Source: Burkholderiales bacterium (lineage in GTDB: Bacteria; Pseudomonadota; Gammaproteobacteria; Burkholderiales; Thiobacteraceae). From it: a DNA stretch of 64,000 bases. Positions 35,733 to 47,563 of this stretch are shown piece by piece. The position numbers and the translations under genes are program-made. The stretch is from the NCBI GenBank assembly GCA_023511995.1, contig JAIMAL010000001.1, positions 219,154 through 283,153 on the forward strand, written 5' to 3'. The notes beneath the pieces are model-generated. The model saw only the letters and a program-made list of their open reading frames with translations. It did no database searches and was not told the origin of the DNA. How positions within the stretch are numbered: position 1 is the stretch's first letter; the number at the start of each line of letters is the position of its first letter.

Positions 35733-36479
35733 TCAGGATTCCCGCAGGACGAAGGCGAGCTCAGTGGTGAAATTGCCGACACCCTTGTGAGTGGTGGGCG
35801 TCCAGCCGTGGGTTTTGAGGAACTCGGTCATCTCCCGCGTCATGGCGGGGTTGCCGCAGACCATCACCCGGTCCACGTCAGGCTCGGGGGCAGGCAGGCC
35901 CAGGCGGCGGGAGAGCTCACCGGAGCGGAACAGGTCCGCGCCCCGTTCCTGCGTGGCAAAGGGTTCACGGGTGACCGTGGGCACGTAATGGAAGCGGCCG
36001 TCCTCCCGGGCGGTGAGCTCTTCCCGGTAGGCCAGCTCGGCCACGGTGCGCACCGAGTGCACCAGCACCACGTGTTGGAAGCGGCGGTGGGTTTCCGGGT
36101 GGCGTACCAGGCTCATGAAGGGGGCAAGCCCCGTGCCCGTCGCCAGCATGTAGAGAACCCGGCCGGGCTGCACATGATCCAGGGTCAGCGTGCCCGTGGG
36201 CTTGTCGTTGACCCAGACCGTCTGGCCGGGGGAGATGCGCGCCAGCAGACTGGTGAGAGGGCCATCGGGCACGTGGATGCTGAGGAATTCCAGATGGTCT
36301 TGATCGGGCGTGGAGACGATGGAATAGGCACGCGCCACGAGCTTGCCTTCGCGCCGCAGGCCGAGGGTGACGAATTCCCCGTTGCGGAAAACGAGCCCCC
36401 GCGGGCGGGTCACCGCAAAGCTGAAAGTGCGCGGCGACCAGGGCCGCACCCATTGCACGGTTTGTTCGCTGTAGGCCAT
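35733..36479 (-). CDS. fpr: Ferredoxin--NADP+ reductase
   Basis: 248-residue flavoenzyme moving electrons between NADPH and ferredoxin or flavodoxin. FAD-binding motif ARAYSIVSTPD, the glycine-rich NADP loop YMLATGTGLAPFMSLVRH and GNPAMTREMTEFLKTHGW near the C-terminus are seen. ATG 36479 (MAYSEQTVQW) is the family start. It lies beside the Fur-controlled hemP group but transcribed toward it; an oxidative-stress/iron link is plausible. Confidence 0.94.
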   Translation of the reverse strand: MAYSEQTVQWVRPWSPRTFSFAVTRPRGLVFRNGEFVTLGLRREGKLVARAYSIVSTPDQDHLEFLSIHVPDGPLTSLLARISPGQTVWVNDKPTGTLTLDHVQPGRVLYMLATGTGLAPFMSLVRHPETHRRFQHVVLVHSVRTVAELAYREELTAREDGRFHYVPTVTREPFATQERGADLFRSGELSRRLGLPAPEPDVDRVMVCGNPAMTREMTEFLKTHGWTPTTHKGVGNFTTELAFVLRES

Positions 36480-36530
36480 GACTATCTCCGGAATGCGCCG
36501 GTGAGACCGCGCGCCCGTTGTCCGGGTTCC

Positions 36531-36555
36531 AAAAAAAAGCGCCCGAATGGGCGCT
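36531..36555 (-). terminator. Intrinsic terminator downstream of the DUF2189 gene
   Basis: Stem AGCGCCC / GGGCGCT with loop ATTC on the minus strand, followed by a T-run of eight. It sits between the DUF2189 stop and fpr. Confidence 0.85.
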
Positions 36556-36577
36556 GAGCGAAAGGGGTTTTTTGCTT

Positions 36578-37342
36578 TCAGTCGGCCACCAGGTCCCGAT
36601 AGGCATGCCAGGTGGCGTGCCCCAGCAGGGGAAACACCACGATCATGGGCACGAGCCACAGGGCAAAGGACAGCGCGGTGAGAACGACGATAATGGCCGC
36701 CCAGATGAGCATGGCGAGCGGATTTTCTTTCACCGTCCACAGGCTGGTGACGATGGCATGGGCGATGTCCGCCTTCCGATGCAACATCATGGGCAGGGAG
36801 ACCACCGACAGGGCGAACACCAGCACCGCGAGCGCACCGCCGGCGATGGCGTACACGGCGAGGAAAGTGGAGTTGGCCCCGGCGAACAGGCCGGCCAGGG
36901 TGAACTGTTCGCCCACGATGTCACCGGGGTGGAAGAGGGCCACCAGGATCGCCGAGACCCGTTCCCAGCTCGACAGGATGAAGGCCAGTCCCGCTGCGAA
37001 CAGGCCGATGGAGCCCCAGTTGCCCCGCGCGCTGGCGAACCAGGGGCCGCCCCCCGCCTCCCGGCGCCGCGACTGCTCATAGAAGGAGAGCGCCAAAAAC
37101 GGTGAGATGAGCAGGAAGCCGGAGAGCAAGGTGAGGACCAGATGGGGGCGGGGCCAGGCATAGTTGATCAGCCCCCAACCGATCAGGGTGAAGAGCGCGC
37201 CCACGGCAAGGGAACGCAGCCAGCAGTAACCCAGGTCGGCCGCGCCTTTTTTCAGCCACTGGAAGGGGCGGCTCGCCTCCACCCGGTTGATGCCAGGCAG
37301 GTCGATGAAGCGGGTATCCGGTTTGATGGTTACGGTGCTCAT
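36578..37342 (-). CDS. DUF2189-family inner-membrane protein, second copy
   Basis: 254 residues with several membrane helices after a hydrophilic start (TRFIDLPGINRVEAS). The end has PLLGHATWHAYRDLVAD, the same hallmark as the 26065-26874 protein. AAAGGAGGAAGTG precedes ATG 37342. Family function is unknown. It lies 95 bp from the tRNA-Sec gene upstream on the same strand; a hairpin terminator ends it. Confidence 0.85.
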   Translation of the reverse strand: MSTVTIKPDTRFIDLPGINRVEASRPFQWLKKGAADLGYCWLRSLAVGALFTLIGWGLINYAWPRPHLVLTLLSGFLLISPFLALSFYEQSRRREAGGGPWFASARGNWGSIGLFAAGLAFILSSWERVSAILVALFHPGDIVGEQFTLAGLFAGANSTFLAVYAIAGGALAVLVFALSVVSLPMMLHRKADIAHAIVTSLWTVKENPLAMLIWAAIIVVLTALSFALWLVPMIVVFPLLGHATWHAYRDLVAD

Positions 37343-37437
37343 CACTTCCTCCTTTCACGGGTTGTGGTGGGTCATTTCCATCGTCAGTTTAGACGATGGC
37401 CGGCGAGGGGTGTTCCGGCCCCGGGCCGGCGATTGAT

Positions 37438-37533
37438 TGGCGGAAGGGAGCGGGAGTCGAACCCACCCGGGCACGTCTGACGTGCCCAACCGGATTTGAA
37501 GTCCGGCCGCCCCACCGGGGACGTATCCCTTCC
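37438..37533 (-). tRNA. selC: tRNA-Sec (UCA anticodon)
   Basis: A 96-base sequence including an encoded 3' CCA begins GGAAGGGATACGTCCCC and ends with CCCTTCCGCCA, giving an 8-bp acceptor stem. The anticodon loop reads CTTCAAA (UCA), which reads UGA; the variable arm GGGCACGTCAGACGTGCCC is very long. These are the features of selenocysteine tRNA. It lies directly downstream of selB, in the same direction. Confidence 0.97.
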
Positions 37534-37541
37534 AAAATGCC

Positions 37542-39437
<1,896 letters not shown>

Positions 39438-39516
39438 GCCCCTCACCCCCCGCATGAGCCCGAGGGAGCGGCCGCGCGCAGGTGCGCGGCCGCAAGCTGC
39501 CCGAAGCCTCGCCCGT

Positions 39517-40929
39517 TCAGCATGACAGGGCCTCGAGCTGGGCGAGGAAGGGGCCCACGTCCGCCTCTTCCAGACCACGCACATCGAGCCGCAAAGCCCC
39601 CTCCGCCACCCGCCCGAGCACAGGGATGGGCAGGCGGCGAAACGCCCGCTCCAGGTTTTTCAATGCCGTGCCCTGCCCCCTGCCCCGGGTGTGTGGCGTG
39701 ATGGCGACGCACACACTGGGCAGCCGGTCCACGGGCAGCGAGCCGCTGCCGATCTGGCTGGCGGTGGGGGCGAGACGCACCTCGGCGACCCTGGCCAGCG
39801 ACTTTTGCAGGGCGGGGAGGATGGCGCGCGCCGTGGCTTCGATGTCCTCGAGGGGGCGCGTGAGCAAGCGAAGGGTGGGCAGACGGCTGGCGAGCCGGTC
39901 TGGGTCGCGGTAGAGGCGCAGCACCGCCTCCAGCGCGGCGTAGGTCATCTTGTCCACCCGCAGGGCCCGTTTGAGGGGGTTTTTCCGGATGCGGGCGAGC
40001 CACTCCCGCCGGCCGACGATGATGCCGGCCTGGGGGCCGCCCAAAAGCTTGTCGCCGCTGAAGGTGACGAGGTCGGCGCCCGCCGCCAGCGCCTGTTGCG
40101 GCGTGGGTTCGGCGGGTAGCCCGAAACGGGTGAGATCGACCAGGGTGCCGCTGCCCAGGTCCACCATGAGGGGCAGACCATGTTCATGGGCGATGGCGGC
40201 AAGAGTTGCCTCATCGACGCTGGCGGTGAAGCCCTGGATGGCGTAGTTGCTGGTGTGAACCTTGAGCAGCAGCGCCGTGCGCGGGGTGATGGCGTCCCGG
40301 TAGTCGTGGGCGTGGGTGCGGTTGGTGGTGCCCACTTCCACCAACCGGCAACCGGCGCGGCGCATGATGTCTGGGATGCGGAAGCTGCCCCCGATCTCGA
40401 TGAGCTCGCCGCGGGAGACGATGACCTCCCGGTTGCGGGCCAAGGTGTTGAGGGCCAGCAGAACCGCGGCGGCATTGTTGTTGACCACGGTGGCTGCCTC
40501 GGCACCGGTGAGCTCCACAAGCAGCGGCTCCACCAGGCTGTCGCGTTCACCCCGTTCACCGGTTTCCAGGTCGAATTCCAGATTGGTGGGGAAGCGCATC
40601 GCTTCCATCACCCGCGCCATGGCTTCCTCGGGCAGGGGGGCTCGTCCCAGATTGGTGTGCAGCACCGTGCCCGTCAGGTTGAACACCCGGCGCAGGGCGG
40701 GGCGGGCGCTGGCTTCCAGCTCGGCGGCGATGAGGCCCACCAGATTTGCCTCCGCGGCCGCGGCCTGGGGCAGGGCGCCGGCGAGGGCCTGGCTGCGCAG
40801 GCGGCCGAGGACGTTGCGCACCGCCTCCACAGTGGGCCTGCGCCCGTAGCGATCCTGCAGGGTGCGCACGCCGGCAAAGGCCAGCACCTTATCGACGGCG
40901 GGCAGCAAAGAAGGGGTCAGGGTTTGCAT
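39517..40929 (-). CDS. selA: L-seryl-tRNA(Sec) selenium transferase SelA
   Basis: 470-residue PLP enzyme that changes seryl-tRNA(Sec) to selenocysteyl-tRNA(Sec) with selenophosphate. Visible: N-terminal [34 protein letters not shown], the PLP Lys in [18 protein letters not shown] and [15 protein letters not shown]. Selenophosphate synthetase (selD) is not in the window. It lies 44 bp after fdhE and 79 bp before selB. Confidence 0.97.
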   Translation of the reverse strand: MQTLTPSLLPAVDKVLAFAGVRTLQDRYGRRPTVEAVRNVLGRLRSQALAGALPQAAAAEANLVGLIAAELEASARPALRRVFNLTGTVLHTNLGRAPLPEEAMARVMEAMRFPTNLEFDLETGERGERDSLVEPLLVELTGAEAATVVNNNAAAVLLALNTLARNREVIVSRGELIEIGGSFRIPDIMRRAGCRLVEVGTTNRTHAHDYRDAITPRTALLLKVHTSNYAIQGFTASVDEATLAAIAHEHGLPLMVDLGSGTLVDLTRFGLPAEPTPQQALAAGADLVTFSGDKLLGGPQAGIIVGRREWLARIRKNPLKRALRVDKMTYAALEAVLRLYRDPDRLASRLPTLRLLTRPLEDIEATARAILPALQKSLARVAEVRLAPTASQIGSGSLPVDRLPSVCVAITPHTRGRGQGTALKNLERAFRRLPIPVLGRVAEGALRLDVRGLEEADVGPFLAQLEALSC

Positions 40930-40973
40930 GGTTCACCAAACGGCACGCGTCATGGTGGGGGAGGAGCATGGCT

Positions 40974-41882
40974 TCAGCTTTGAATGTGGTAGGCGTTGGG
41001 GCCGCTGCGGGCCAGATTTTTTTCGTCCATAAGGAGATCGAGGGCGAGGCTTGCCACATCGTCGGCCACCGCATCCAGGTGGGGCTCCCGGTCCCGGCGC
41101 ATGATTTTGAGGTAGGAGCCGCAGGCTTCGCACGCCTCCGCCTGGACCCATGGCATGCGGCCTTCGATGCCGAAATAGGAAAGGGCGCGGGCGTCACCGC
41201 AATTGCTGCACTGGGCGCGCACGAAATGCCATTCGCTGTTGCACAGGCTGCAGTGGAGATAGCGCAGCCCCTGTTCCGGCCCGATCTGCACCACCGCCGC
41301 CACCGGGTGCGAACCACAGACGGGGCAGAGGCTCAAGGGTTCGGCCCCCCCCATTTGCGCCTGCCGGGTCTTACCCAGGGTGAGCGCGAGCCGCACCCAA
41401 TACACCTCCAGCGCCGCGGCGACAAAGGGCGTCCAGGCCGGCGGGACGCTGGTCTGCCGCAGCCCCAAGAGGTGCTGCGCCGCCCCATCGAGGGAGGCGT
41501 CGTCGGCCCCGGGGAGGGTGCCGATGGCCTGGCGCCCCTCCTCGGGCAGGGCCATGCCGGCGCGCTCCACCAGTGCCCGCGCGAGCGCCCGCCAGGCGGG
41601 GTCCAAGGGCAGGCCGGCGGGGGAGAGGGGCGGCATGCGGTGGGCAAATGCCTGTTCCAGGCTGTGGGCGTCGGGCAGGGGCGCTGGGGCGAGCTCCTCG
41701 AGGAGGGTCTGCTGCGCCTCGGCGAGGACCGTGAGGAAGCGCAGGAAAGGTTCCAGCGCGTGACCCGCCGCCAGCTCCCGCAGTCGGGCCGCGCGTTCGG
41801 CAAAGAGGCTGGCCGCCGGCAGACGCAACCGCGGGGGTTCCGTTGCCGTGGGGGAAACTGGGTGGGCAAGGATTCCCGTCAT
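40974..41882 (-). CDS. fdhE: Formate dehydrogenase accessory protein FdhE
   Basis: 302-residue cytoplasmic protein required for maturation of the membrane formate dehydrogenase. Four Cys pairs of rubredoxin type are visible: LCPVCGSHP, LHCSLCNSEWH, AQCSNCGDA and EACEACGSYLK, which bind iron. ATG 41882 overlaps the stop of fdnI (ATGA), so translation is coupled. The N-terminal half is a helical domain typical of the family. Confidence 0.95.
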   Translation of the reverse strand: MTGILAHPVSPTATEPPRLRLPAASLFAERAARLRELAAGHALEPFLRFLTVLAEAQQTLLEELAPAPLPDAHSLEQAFAHRMPPLSPAGLPLDPAWRALARALVERAGMALPEEGRQAIGTLPGADDASLDGAAQHLLGLRQTSVPPAWTPFVAAALEVYWVRLALTLGKTRQAQMGGAEPLSLCPVCGSHPVAAVVQIGPEQGLRYLHCSLCNSEWHFVRAQCSNCGDARALSYFGIEGRMPWVQAEACEACGSYLKIMRRDREPHLDAVADDVASLALDLLMDEKNLARSGPNAYHIQS

Positions 41883-42496
41883 CGGCGGCTCACTTCCTCA
41901 TACCAGGCCGGGTGATGATGCCGCGCCCAGGCGGCGGTCACGGTGCCGCGGGTCATGGCGCGGATGGAACCCCGGGTCCAGATGGCCGAATAGATGTGGA
42001 TGATGATGCCGAGGATGGCAAGGAAGGCCGACACCGCATGGATCACCACCGCCAGTCGAATCAGCCCGATGGAAAAGTAGGGGGCGAACCACGGCTGCCA
42101 GATGACGATGCCGCTCACCAAAAGGAGGGGAATCAGCACCACCAGGGACCAGAATAGGTATTTCTGGCCGATGTTGTACTTGCCGATTTTGGGCAGTGTC
42201 ACCGGCTCGTTGCGCAGAATTTTGGGCAGATGCTTTCCCCACTCCCGGTCCGCGGCGGTGATGCGGTTGTCCGGCAGAAGCCTGACGGCAAAGGCGGCGA
42301 ATGAGATGAACAACACCACCCCGATGAAGGGGTGGAGGATGCGGTTCCAGGTGCCTCCCCCCAGAAGGTGGCTCAGGAAGTAAAACGCCGGATGAAAGAG
42401 GGCGAGACCGGAGATCGCCAAAAGGATGAAGGTGATGGCGATCACCCAGTGGTTCGCCCGCTCCCGCGGCGAGTAACGGGGAACGAGTGTGCTCAT
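41879..42496 (-). CDS. fdnI: Formate dehydrogenase gamma subunit (cytochrome b556)
   Basis: 205-residue inner-membrane diheme cytochrome b that accepts electrons from FdnH and gives them to quinone. Helices with conserved His: [57 protein letters not shown] and [16 protein letters not shown]. Overlaps fdnH and fdhE starts by ATGA junctions. Length matches FdnI/FdoI. Confidence 0.95.
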   Translation of the reverse strand: MSTLVPRYSPRERANHWVIAITFILLAISGLALFHPAFYFLSHLLGGGTWNRILHPFIGVVLFISFAAFAVRLLPDNRITAADREWGKHLPKILRNEPVTLPKIGKYNIGQKYLFWSLVVLIPLLLVSGIVIWQPWFAPYFSIGLIRLAVVIHAVSAFLAILGIIIHIYSAIWTRGSIRAMTRGTVTAAWARHHHPAWYEEVSRR

Positions 42497-43365
42497 GATT
42501 GTTTCTCCTCATCCTCGACTTCGTTGGGACCGGCGGTCACGTAGTGGAAGAAGCCGGCAAGCACGGCAAGCCCCAGGCCCAGGCTCGCCAGGGGCTTGGC
42601 GACGCCCTTCCACAACGACACCAGGGGGCTGATGCCGGGGTCCTGGGGCAGGCCGGCGTAGAGTTCCGGGCGGTCCGCATGCTGCAGCACGTACATGACA
42701 TGGGTGCCGCCCACCCCCGGCGGATCGTAGAGCCCCGCGTTCTGGAAACCCCGTGACTTGAGGTCGGCGATGCGTTCCTCGGCGTGGTGGATCATGTCCT
42801 CCTTGGTGCCGAAGACGATCGCCCCCGTGGGGCAGGTCTTCACGCAGGCGGGCTCCAGCCCCACCGCCACCCGGTCGGAGCAGAGGGTGCACTTGTAGGC
42901 CTTGCCGTCTTTCTTCGACAGGCGGGGGATGTTGAAGGGGCAGCCGGTCAGGCAATAGCCGCAGCCGATGCAGTTTTCCTCGTGGAAATCGACAATGCCA
43001 TTGGCATACTGCACGATGGCGCCCGGCGAGGGGCAGGCCTTCAGACAGCCGGGATCGGCGCAGTGCATGCAGCCATCCTTGCGGATCAGCCACTCCAGAC
43101 GGCCAGGGGTGACCTCCACTTCGGAAAAGCGCATCACCGTCCAGCTTTGCGCCGTGAGGTCCACGGGGTTGTCGTACACGCCCACGTTGTGGCCGATCTC
43201 ATCCCGCAGATCGTTCCACTCCATGCACGCCACCTGGCAGGCCTTGCAGCCGATGCACTTGGAGATGTCGATGAGCTTGGCCACCTCGGGCCCCGCCCCC
43301 CGCGCCGCAGGGGACGGCGTCGTGGTGGCGGAGCGGGCCTTGATGTCGAGGGATTGCAAAGCCAT
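42493..43365 (-). CDS. fdnH: Formate dehydrogenase beta subunit (iron-sulfur protein)
   Basis: 290-residue electron-transfer subunit with four 4Fe-4S clusters. Cys motifs: [42 protein letters not shown], and [22 protein letters not shown] single C-terminal membrane anchor ([19 protein letters not shown]) fixes it to the membrane. ATG 43365 ([11 protein letters not shown]) is chosen over an upstream Arg-rich extension. It begins 10 bp after fdnG ends. Confidence 0.97.
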   Translation of the reverse strand: MALQSLDIKARSATTTPSPAARGAGPEVAKLIDISKCIGCKACQVACMEWNDLRDEIGHNVGVYDNPVDLTAQSWTVMRFSEVEVTPGRLEWLIRKDGCMHCADPGCLKACPSPGAIVQYANGIVDFHEENCIGCGYCLTGCPFNIPRLSKKDGKAYKCTLCSDRVAVGLEPACVKTCPTGAIVFGTKEDMIHHAEERIADLKSRGFQNAGLYDPPGVGGTHVMYVLQHADRPELYAGLPQDPGISPLVSLWKGVAKPLASLGLGLAVLAGFFHYVTAGPNEVEDEEKQS

Positions 43366-43375
43366 GGCCGCCTCC

Positions 43376-46300
43376 TCATGCCTTCTCGATGTTGACCAGG
43401 AACGCCTTGAATTCCGGCGTCTGTGCATTGGCATCGCCGACGAAGGGCGTCAGCCGGTTCGCGAGAAAGCCCTTCTGGGCCACGCCGACGAAGCCCCAGT
43501 GGATGGGCACGCCCACGGTGTGAATCTTGCGCCCATCCACCATGAGGGGGCGCAACCGTTTGGTGACCACCGCCACAGCGCGGATGTAGCCGCGGTTGGA
43601 GACCACCTTCACCGTATCCCCATGCCGGATGCCCTTTTCCTTCGCCAGCTCTTCGTCGATCTCGACGAACTGCGAGGGCTGGACGATGCTGTTCAACCGC
43701 ACGCTCTTCGTCCAGTAGTGCTGGTGTTCGGTGAGGCGGTAGGTGGTGCCCACGTACGGGAACTTGTCGGCCTTGCCCAGCCGCTCCCGGTCGTACTTGA
43801 AGATGCGGGCTGCCGGATTGCTCACCACCTGCGGGTTGTTGGGATGGAAGGGGTTGGCAGCCAGCGGGGTCTCGAAGGGTTCGTAGTGCTCGGGGAAAGG
43901 ACCCTCGGCCATGCCCTTGAGAGCGAACAGACGGCCCACGCCTTCCGGATTCATGATGAAGGGCCCCACGTTCTCCTCCGGGGCGGCGTCAGGCCGCATG
44001 TCCGGCACATCGAAGCCGCTCCACTTCGTGCCATCCCAGGCGATGGTCTTGCGCTTGGGATCCCAGGGTTTGCCGGCGGGGTCGGCATTGGCGCGGTTGT
44101 AGAGGATGCGCCGGTTCGCCGGCCAGGCAAAACCCCAGTTGAGGTAAAAGCCCAGGCCCGAAGGATCGCTGTTGTCCCGCCGCGCCATGAGGTTGCCCGC
44201 CTGTGACCACGCCCCGCAATAGAGCCAGTTGCCGCAGCTGGTGGAACCGTCGTCCCGCAACTGGGCGAAGCCCGCCAGTTGTTCCCCGGCCTTGGCCAGC
44301 ACCTTGGTGGGGTCCTTGGGGTCCACCACATCGGCAAGGGCCTTGCCGGAAAACTCCCTGGCCAGCTCTTCCGGTGAGGGGTCATCCGCTTTCGCGTAGG
44401 CCCAGCTCAGGTTGAGGATGGGATCGGCAAAGGTACCGCCTTCCTTGCGGTAGAGCTCGCGCAGACGGGTGAAGATGCCGGCGATGATGGCGGTGTCGCT
44501 TTTCGCCTCGCCTGGCGGTTCCACCGCCTTCCAGTGCCATTGCAGCAATCGCCCGGAATTGGTGAAGGAGCCGGTATCCTCGGCGAAACAGGCGGCCGGC
44601 AGGCGGAAGACTTCGGTCTGAATCTTGGCCGGATCGACCTCGTGGTATTCGCCATAGTCGCGCCAGAATTCGGACGTCTCCGTCGCCAGGGGATCGATGA
44701 CCACCAGATACTTGAGCTTGGCCAGGCTTTCCTGCACCTTCTGCACGCAGGAGACGGCGGCCAGGGGGTTGAAGCCCTGGACGATGAGGCCGTTCATCTG
44801 CCCGTTGTGCATGCGTTCAAACATGTGCAGCACGTCGTAGGGCTTGTCGATCTTGGGGAACCACTGGTAGGCGAAGTCGTTCTCCTTGGTCGCCGCATTG
44901 CCGTAGAAGGCCTTGGCCAAAGAAACCCAGAACTTGGGAAAGTTCTGCCAGTAGCTCATCTGGTTGGGCCGCAGCGGCTTGAGGGCGCGTGCCTCGAGGA
45001 AGGCCTTGAACTCCTGCTCCTTGTCCGCGGGCAGCCGCAGATAACCCGGCATCACGTTGGTGACCAGGTTCATGTCGGTGATGCCCTGCACGTTGGCATG
45101 GCCCCGCAGCGCGTTCACGCCACCGCCGGGACGGCCGATGTTGCCCAGCAGAAGCTGGATCATGGCCATGGCGCGGATGATCTGGGAGCCCTTGGAATGC
45201 TGCGTCCAACCCAGGGCGTAGAGAATGGTCATCACCCGGTCGGGCGTGCTGGTGCTGGCGATGAGCTCGCAGATCTTGAGGAAGTCCTCCTTCGGCGTGC
45301 CACACACCCGGCTCACCATGTCCGGCGTGTAGCGCTCGAAGTGCTTCTTCATGAGCTGGTAGACGCAACGGGGATGCTGCAGGGTCTCATCCACCTGCAC
45401 ATAGCCGTCCGCGCCCAGGGCATAGTCCCAGCTATCCCGGTTGTAGGTGCGTTTTTCCGCGTCGTAGCCGGAGAAGAGGCCGTCCTTGAAGTCGAAGTCC
45501 TCCCGCACCAGATAGGACGCATTGGTGTAGTGCTTGACGTAATCGTGGTGGATTTTGTCGTGGCTCAAGAGGTAGTTGATGACCCCGCCCAGGAAGGCGA
45601 TGTCCGAGCCGGGGCGGATGGGCGCATAGAAATCCGCCACCGCGGCCGAGCGGGTGAAGCGGGGGTCCACCACCACCAGCTTGGCGCCACGTTTCGCCTT
45701 GGCTTCCGTCACCCATTTGAAACCACAGGGGTGCGCCTCGGCGGCATTACCGCCCATGATCAGGATGAGGTCGGCATTCTTGATGTCGACCCAGTGATTG
45801 GTCATCGCACCGCGCCCAAACGTCGGGGCAAGACTTGCCACCGTTGGCGCGTGTCAGATGCGTGCCTGCGTATCGAGGGCAACGATGCCGAGGCTGCGGG
45901 CGAACTTGACCGACAGCCAGCCGGTTTCGTTGGACGCCGCGCTGGAGGCGAGGAAGCCCGTGGTCAGCCACCGGTTGACGGTCTGCCCGTCGGCGTTCTT
46001 CTCGATGAAGTTCTTGTCGCGGTCGTCCTTCATCAGGCGGGCGATGCGGCTGAAAGCCTCATCCCAGGAGATGCGCTTCCATTCCCGGCTGCCCGGGGCG
46101 CGGTATTCGGGATAAAGCAGCCGGTTTTCGCTGCGCACGAAGTCGAGCAGACCGGCGCCCTTGGGGCAGAGGGTGCCGCGGTTGACGGGATGGTCCGGGT
46201 CCCCCTCGATGTGGATGACCGCTCCGTGGGCATTCTTGGCTTTATCGCCCAGGGTGTAGATGAGCACCCCACAGCTTACCGAGCAGTAGGGGCAGGTGTT

Positions 46301-46441
46301 GCGGGTTTCCGTGGCCCGGGTGAGCTTAAACTCACGGACCTCGGCAAGGGCGTTGCCGGGGGCGAAGCCCAGAGCGGCAATGCTGCCGCTGCCCACCCCC
46401 GCCGCGCAGATCCGGAAGAACTGGCGCCTGGTGATGTTCAT
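43376..46441 (-). CDS. fdnG: Formate dehydrogenase alpha subunit, selenocysteine-containing
   Basis: 1021-residue molybdenum/tungsten bis-MGD enzyme that oxidises formate to CO2 on the periplasmic side. Twin-Arg signal [14 protein letters not shown], cluster motif [14 protein letters not shown] with GTLCPKGAG, then an in-frame UGA at codon 196 (QARI-U-HAPTVAS), equal in position to the E. coli FdnG selenocysteine. The reading frame is otherwise open from 46441 to 43376; an ordinary gene caller splits it into two. C-terminal motif for the cofactor-binding domain: [19 protein letters not shown] strand ([16 protein letters not shown]). Start ATG 46441 has TGGAGGCAAC-type upstream sequence. Confidence 0.97.
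45811..45856 (-). promoter_or_regulatory. Bacterial SECIS element just after the fdnG UGA
   Basis: The UGA at 45854-45856 is followed directly by a hairpin: outer stem CGCGCCAACG against CGTTTGGGCGCG (one bulge) and apical stem GGCAA-gtc-TTGCC. The apical sequence equals the E. coli fdnG SECIS form. SelB would bind it to insert selenocysteine. Confidence 0.9.
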
Positions 46442-46530
46442 GTTGCCTCCTGATTGTTTTGCCTGGCGCTCCAGAGCGGAGCCCAGATTCTTTCCGTTTA
46501 GCACAGCGCGGCGATTTTGCAAGGTTCAAA

Positions 46531-47088
46531 TCACGATTTCACAATGCGGAAGGAGGAGGGCAGGCGGGACCAGTCGAAAAAGGGTCCCGGATCGGTCTTG
46601 CGTTGGGGGGCGATGTGGGCGTGGCCGGTGATGTCGGTGATGGGGTGGGCTTTGGCGCAGGCCCGCAGCAGCCCGTCGAGGGTTTCGTACTGGGCCAAGG
46701 TGAAAGGTTCGAAATCGGTGCCTTCCAGCTCGATGCCGATGGAGAAATCATTGCAGCGTTCCCGCCCGCGGAAGCAGGACACCCCTGCGTGCCAGGCGCG
46801 GTCGTGGGTGGAGACGAACTGGATCAGTTCCCCTCCGCGCCGGATGAGGAAATGCGCCGACACGCGCAGCCCCCGCAGGGGTGCATAGGCAGGATGGGCA
46901 TCCGGGTCGAGGCGGTTGGTGAAAAGTTCCAGAATGCCAGGGCCGCCGTATTCCCCTGGGGGCAGGCTGATGTTGTGGATGACGATGAGGCTCACCACCT
47001 CGTTTTCCGGCCGCGCATCGAAATTGGGGGAAGGCACCCGGCAGACCCCCTCCACCCAGCCGGTTTCGTCGATGACGAAATTCTTCAC
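46531..47088 (-). CDS. ampD: 1,6-anhydro-N-acetylmuramyl-L-alanine amidase AmpD
   Basis: 185-residue cytoplasmic zinc amidase that removes the peptide from anhydro-muropeptides in cell-wall recycling. Zinc ligands and active-site motifs: SLIVIHNISLPPGEYG, VSAHFLIRRGGELIQFV, HAGVSCFRGRERCNDFSIGIELEG and GHAHIAPQRKTDPGPFFDW. GTG 47088 overlaps the thioredoxin stop (GTGA). A GGAGGAGGAG stretch precedes it. Confidence 0.95.
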   Translation of the reverse strand: MKNFVIDETGWVEGVCRVPSPNFDARPENEVVSLIVIHNISLPPGEYGGPGILELFTNRLDPDAHPAYAPLRGLRVSAHFLIRRGGELIQFVSTHDRAWHAGVSCFRGRERCNDFSIGIELEGTDFEPFTLAQYETLDGLLRACAKAHPITDITGHAHIAPQRKTDPGPFFDWSRLPSSFRIVKS

Positions 47089-47420
47089 GGCTCCTCCTCC
47101 GGGAGGCCGGCCAGCGCCTCGTCCACCGCCCGGCGCAGGCTTGCGCCGGTGAGGAGGCTGCTGAGCAGCGCATGGAAACGCCCGTCGCGGTAGAGAAACA
47201 GGGTGGGCAGGTGGAAGATGTCGAAGGCGCGGGCAAGCCCCGTGGCTTCCTGCACATCGACGCGGAAGCAGGTACAGCCCAGTTCCGCCGCGGCGCAGGC
47301 AAGGTGTTGCTCCGCCACCCGGCAGGCGCCACAGGTGGGGCTCGTAAAGAGCACGAGACTGATGCCCGGTGTGGCGGCCAGGGTGTGGTGATAGTCGAAT
47401 TCCGTGAGGGGGCGCAGCAT
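47085..47420 (-). CDS. Thioredoxin-family protein
   Basis: 111-residue cytoplasmic protein without a signal peptide. The fold is visible as ISLVLFTSPTCGACRVAEQH with active pair CGAC, then FRVDVQEATGLARAFDIFHLPTLFLYRDG with the cis-Pro (LPT). A general thiol reductase or disulfide sensor role is likely. Translation is coupled with ampD. Confidence 0.88.
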   Translation of the reverse strand: MLRPLTEFDYHHTLAATPGISLVLFTSPTCGACRVAEQHLACAAAELGCTCFRVDVQEATGLARAFDIFHLPTLFLYRDGRFHALLSSLLTGASLRRAVDEALAGLPEEEP

Positions 47421-47431
47421 ACACCACTATC

Positions 47432-47534
47432 ATCCCAGATTTTGGCTGCCGGCGGCCAGCGCGTCTTTGACTTGGCTTCAAGAGAGGGGAAGCAGGGAAG
47501 GGGCGATGGGAGGAGGTCACGCAAAATCTGGGAT
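47432..47534. repeat. Inverted repeat pair (13 bp) in the intergenic region before the antiporter gene
   Basis: ATCCCAGATTTTG at 47432-47444 and its exact reverse complement at 47522-47534 enclose 77 bp without coding sense. The shared CCCAGATTT core also forms the ends of the element at 22184-22300, suggesting a related small repeat family, but the interiors do not match visibly. Confidence 0.45.
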
Positions 47535-47563
47535 AATCGCGGCTTTGTCCACCGGTGGCCGCC

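Noticed and set aside
45839..45856. Possible frameshift after the fdnG UGA
   Set aside because: Careful reading shows UGA CAC GCG CCA ACG GTG continuing in one frame, so selenocysteine decoding alone explains the split.
44534..46453. 639-residue plus-strand frame
   Set aside because: Antisense to fdnG; no family features.
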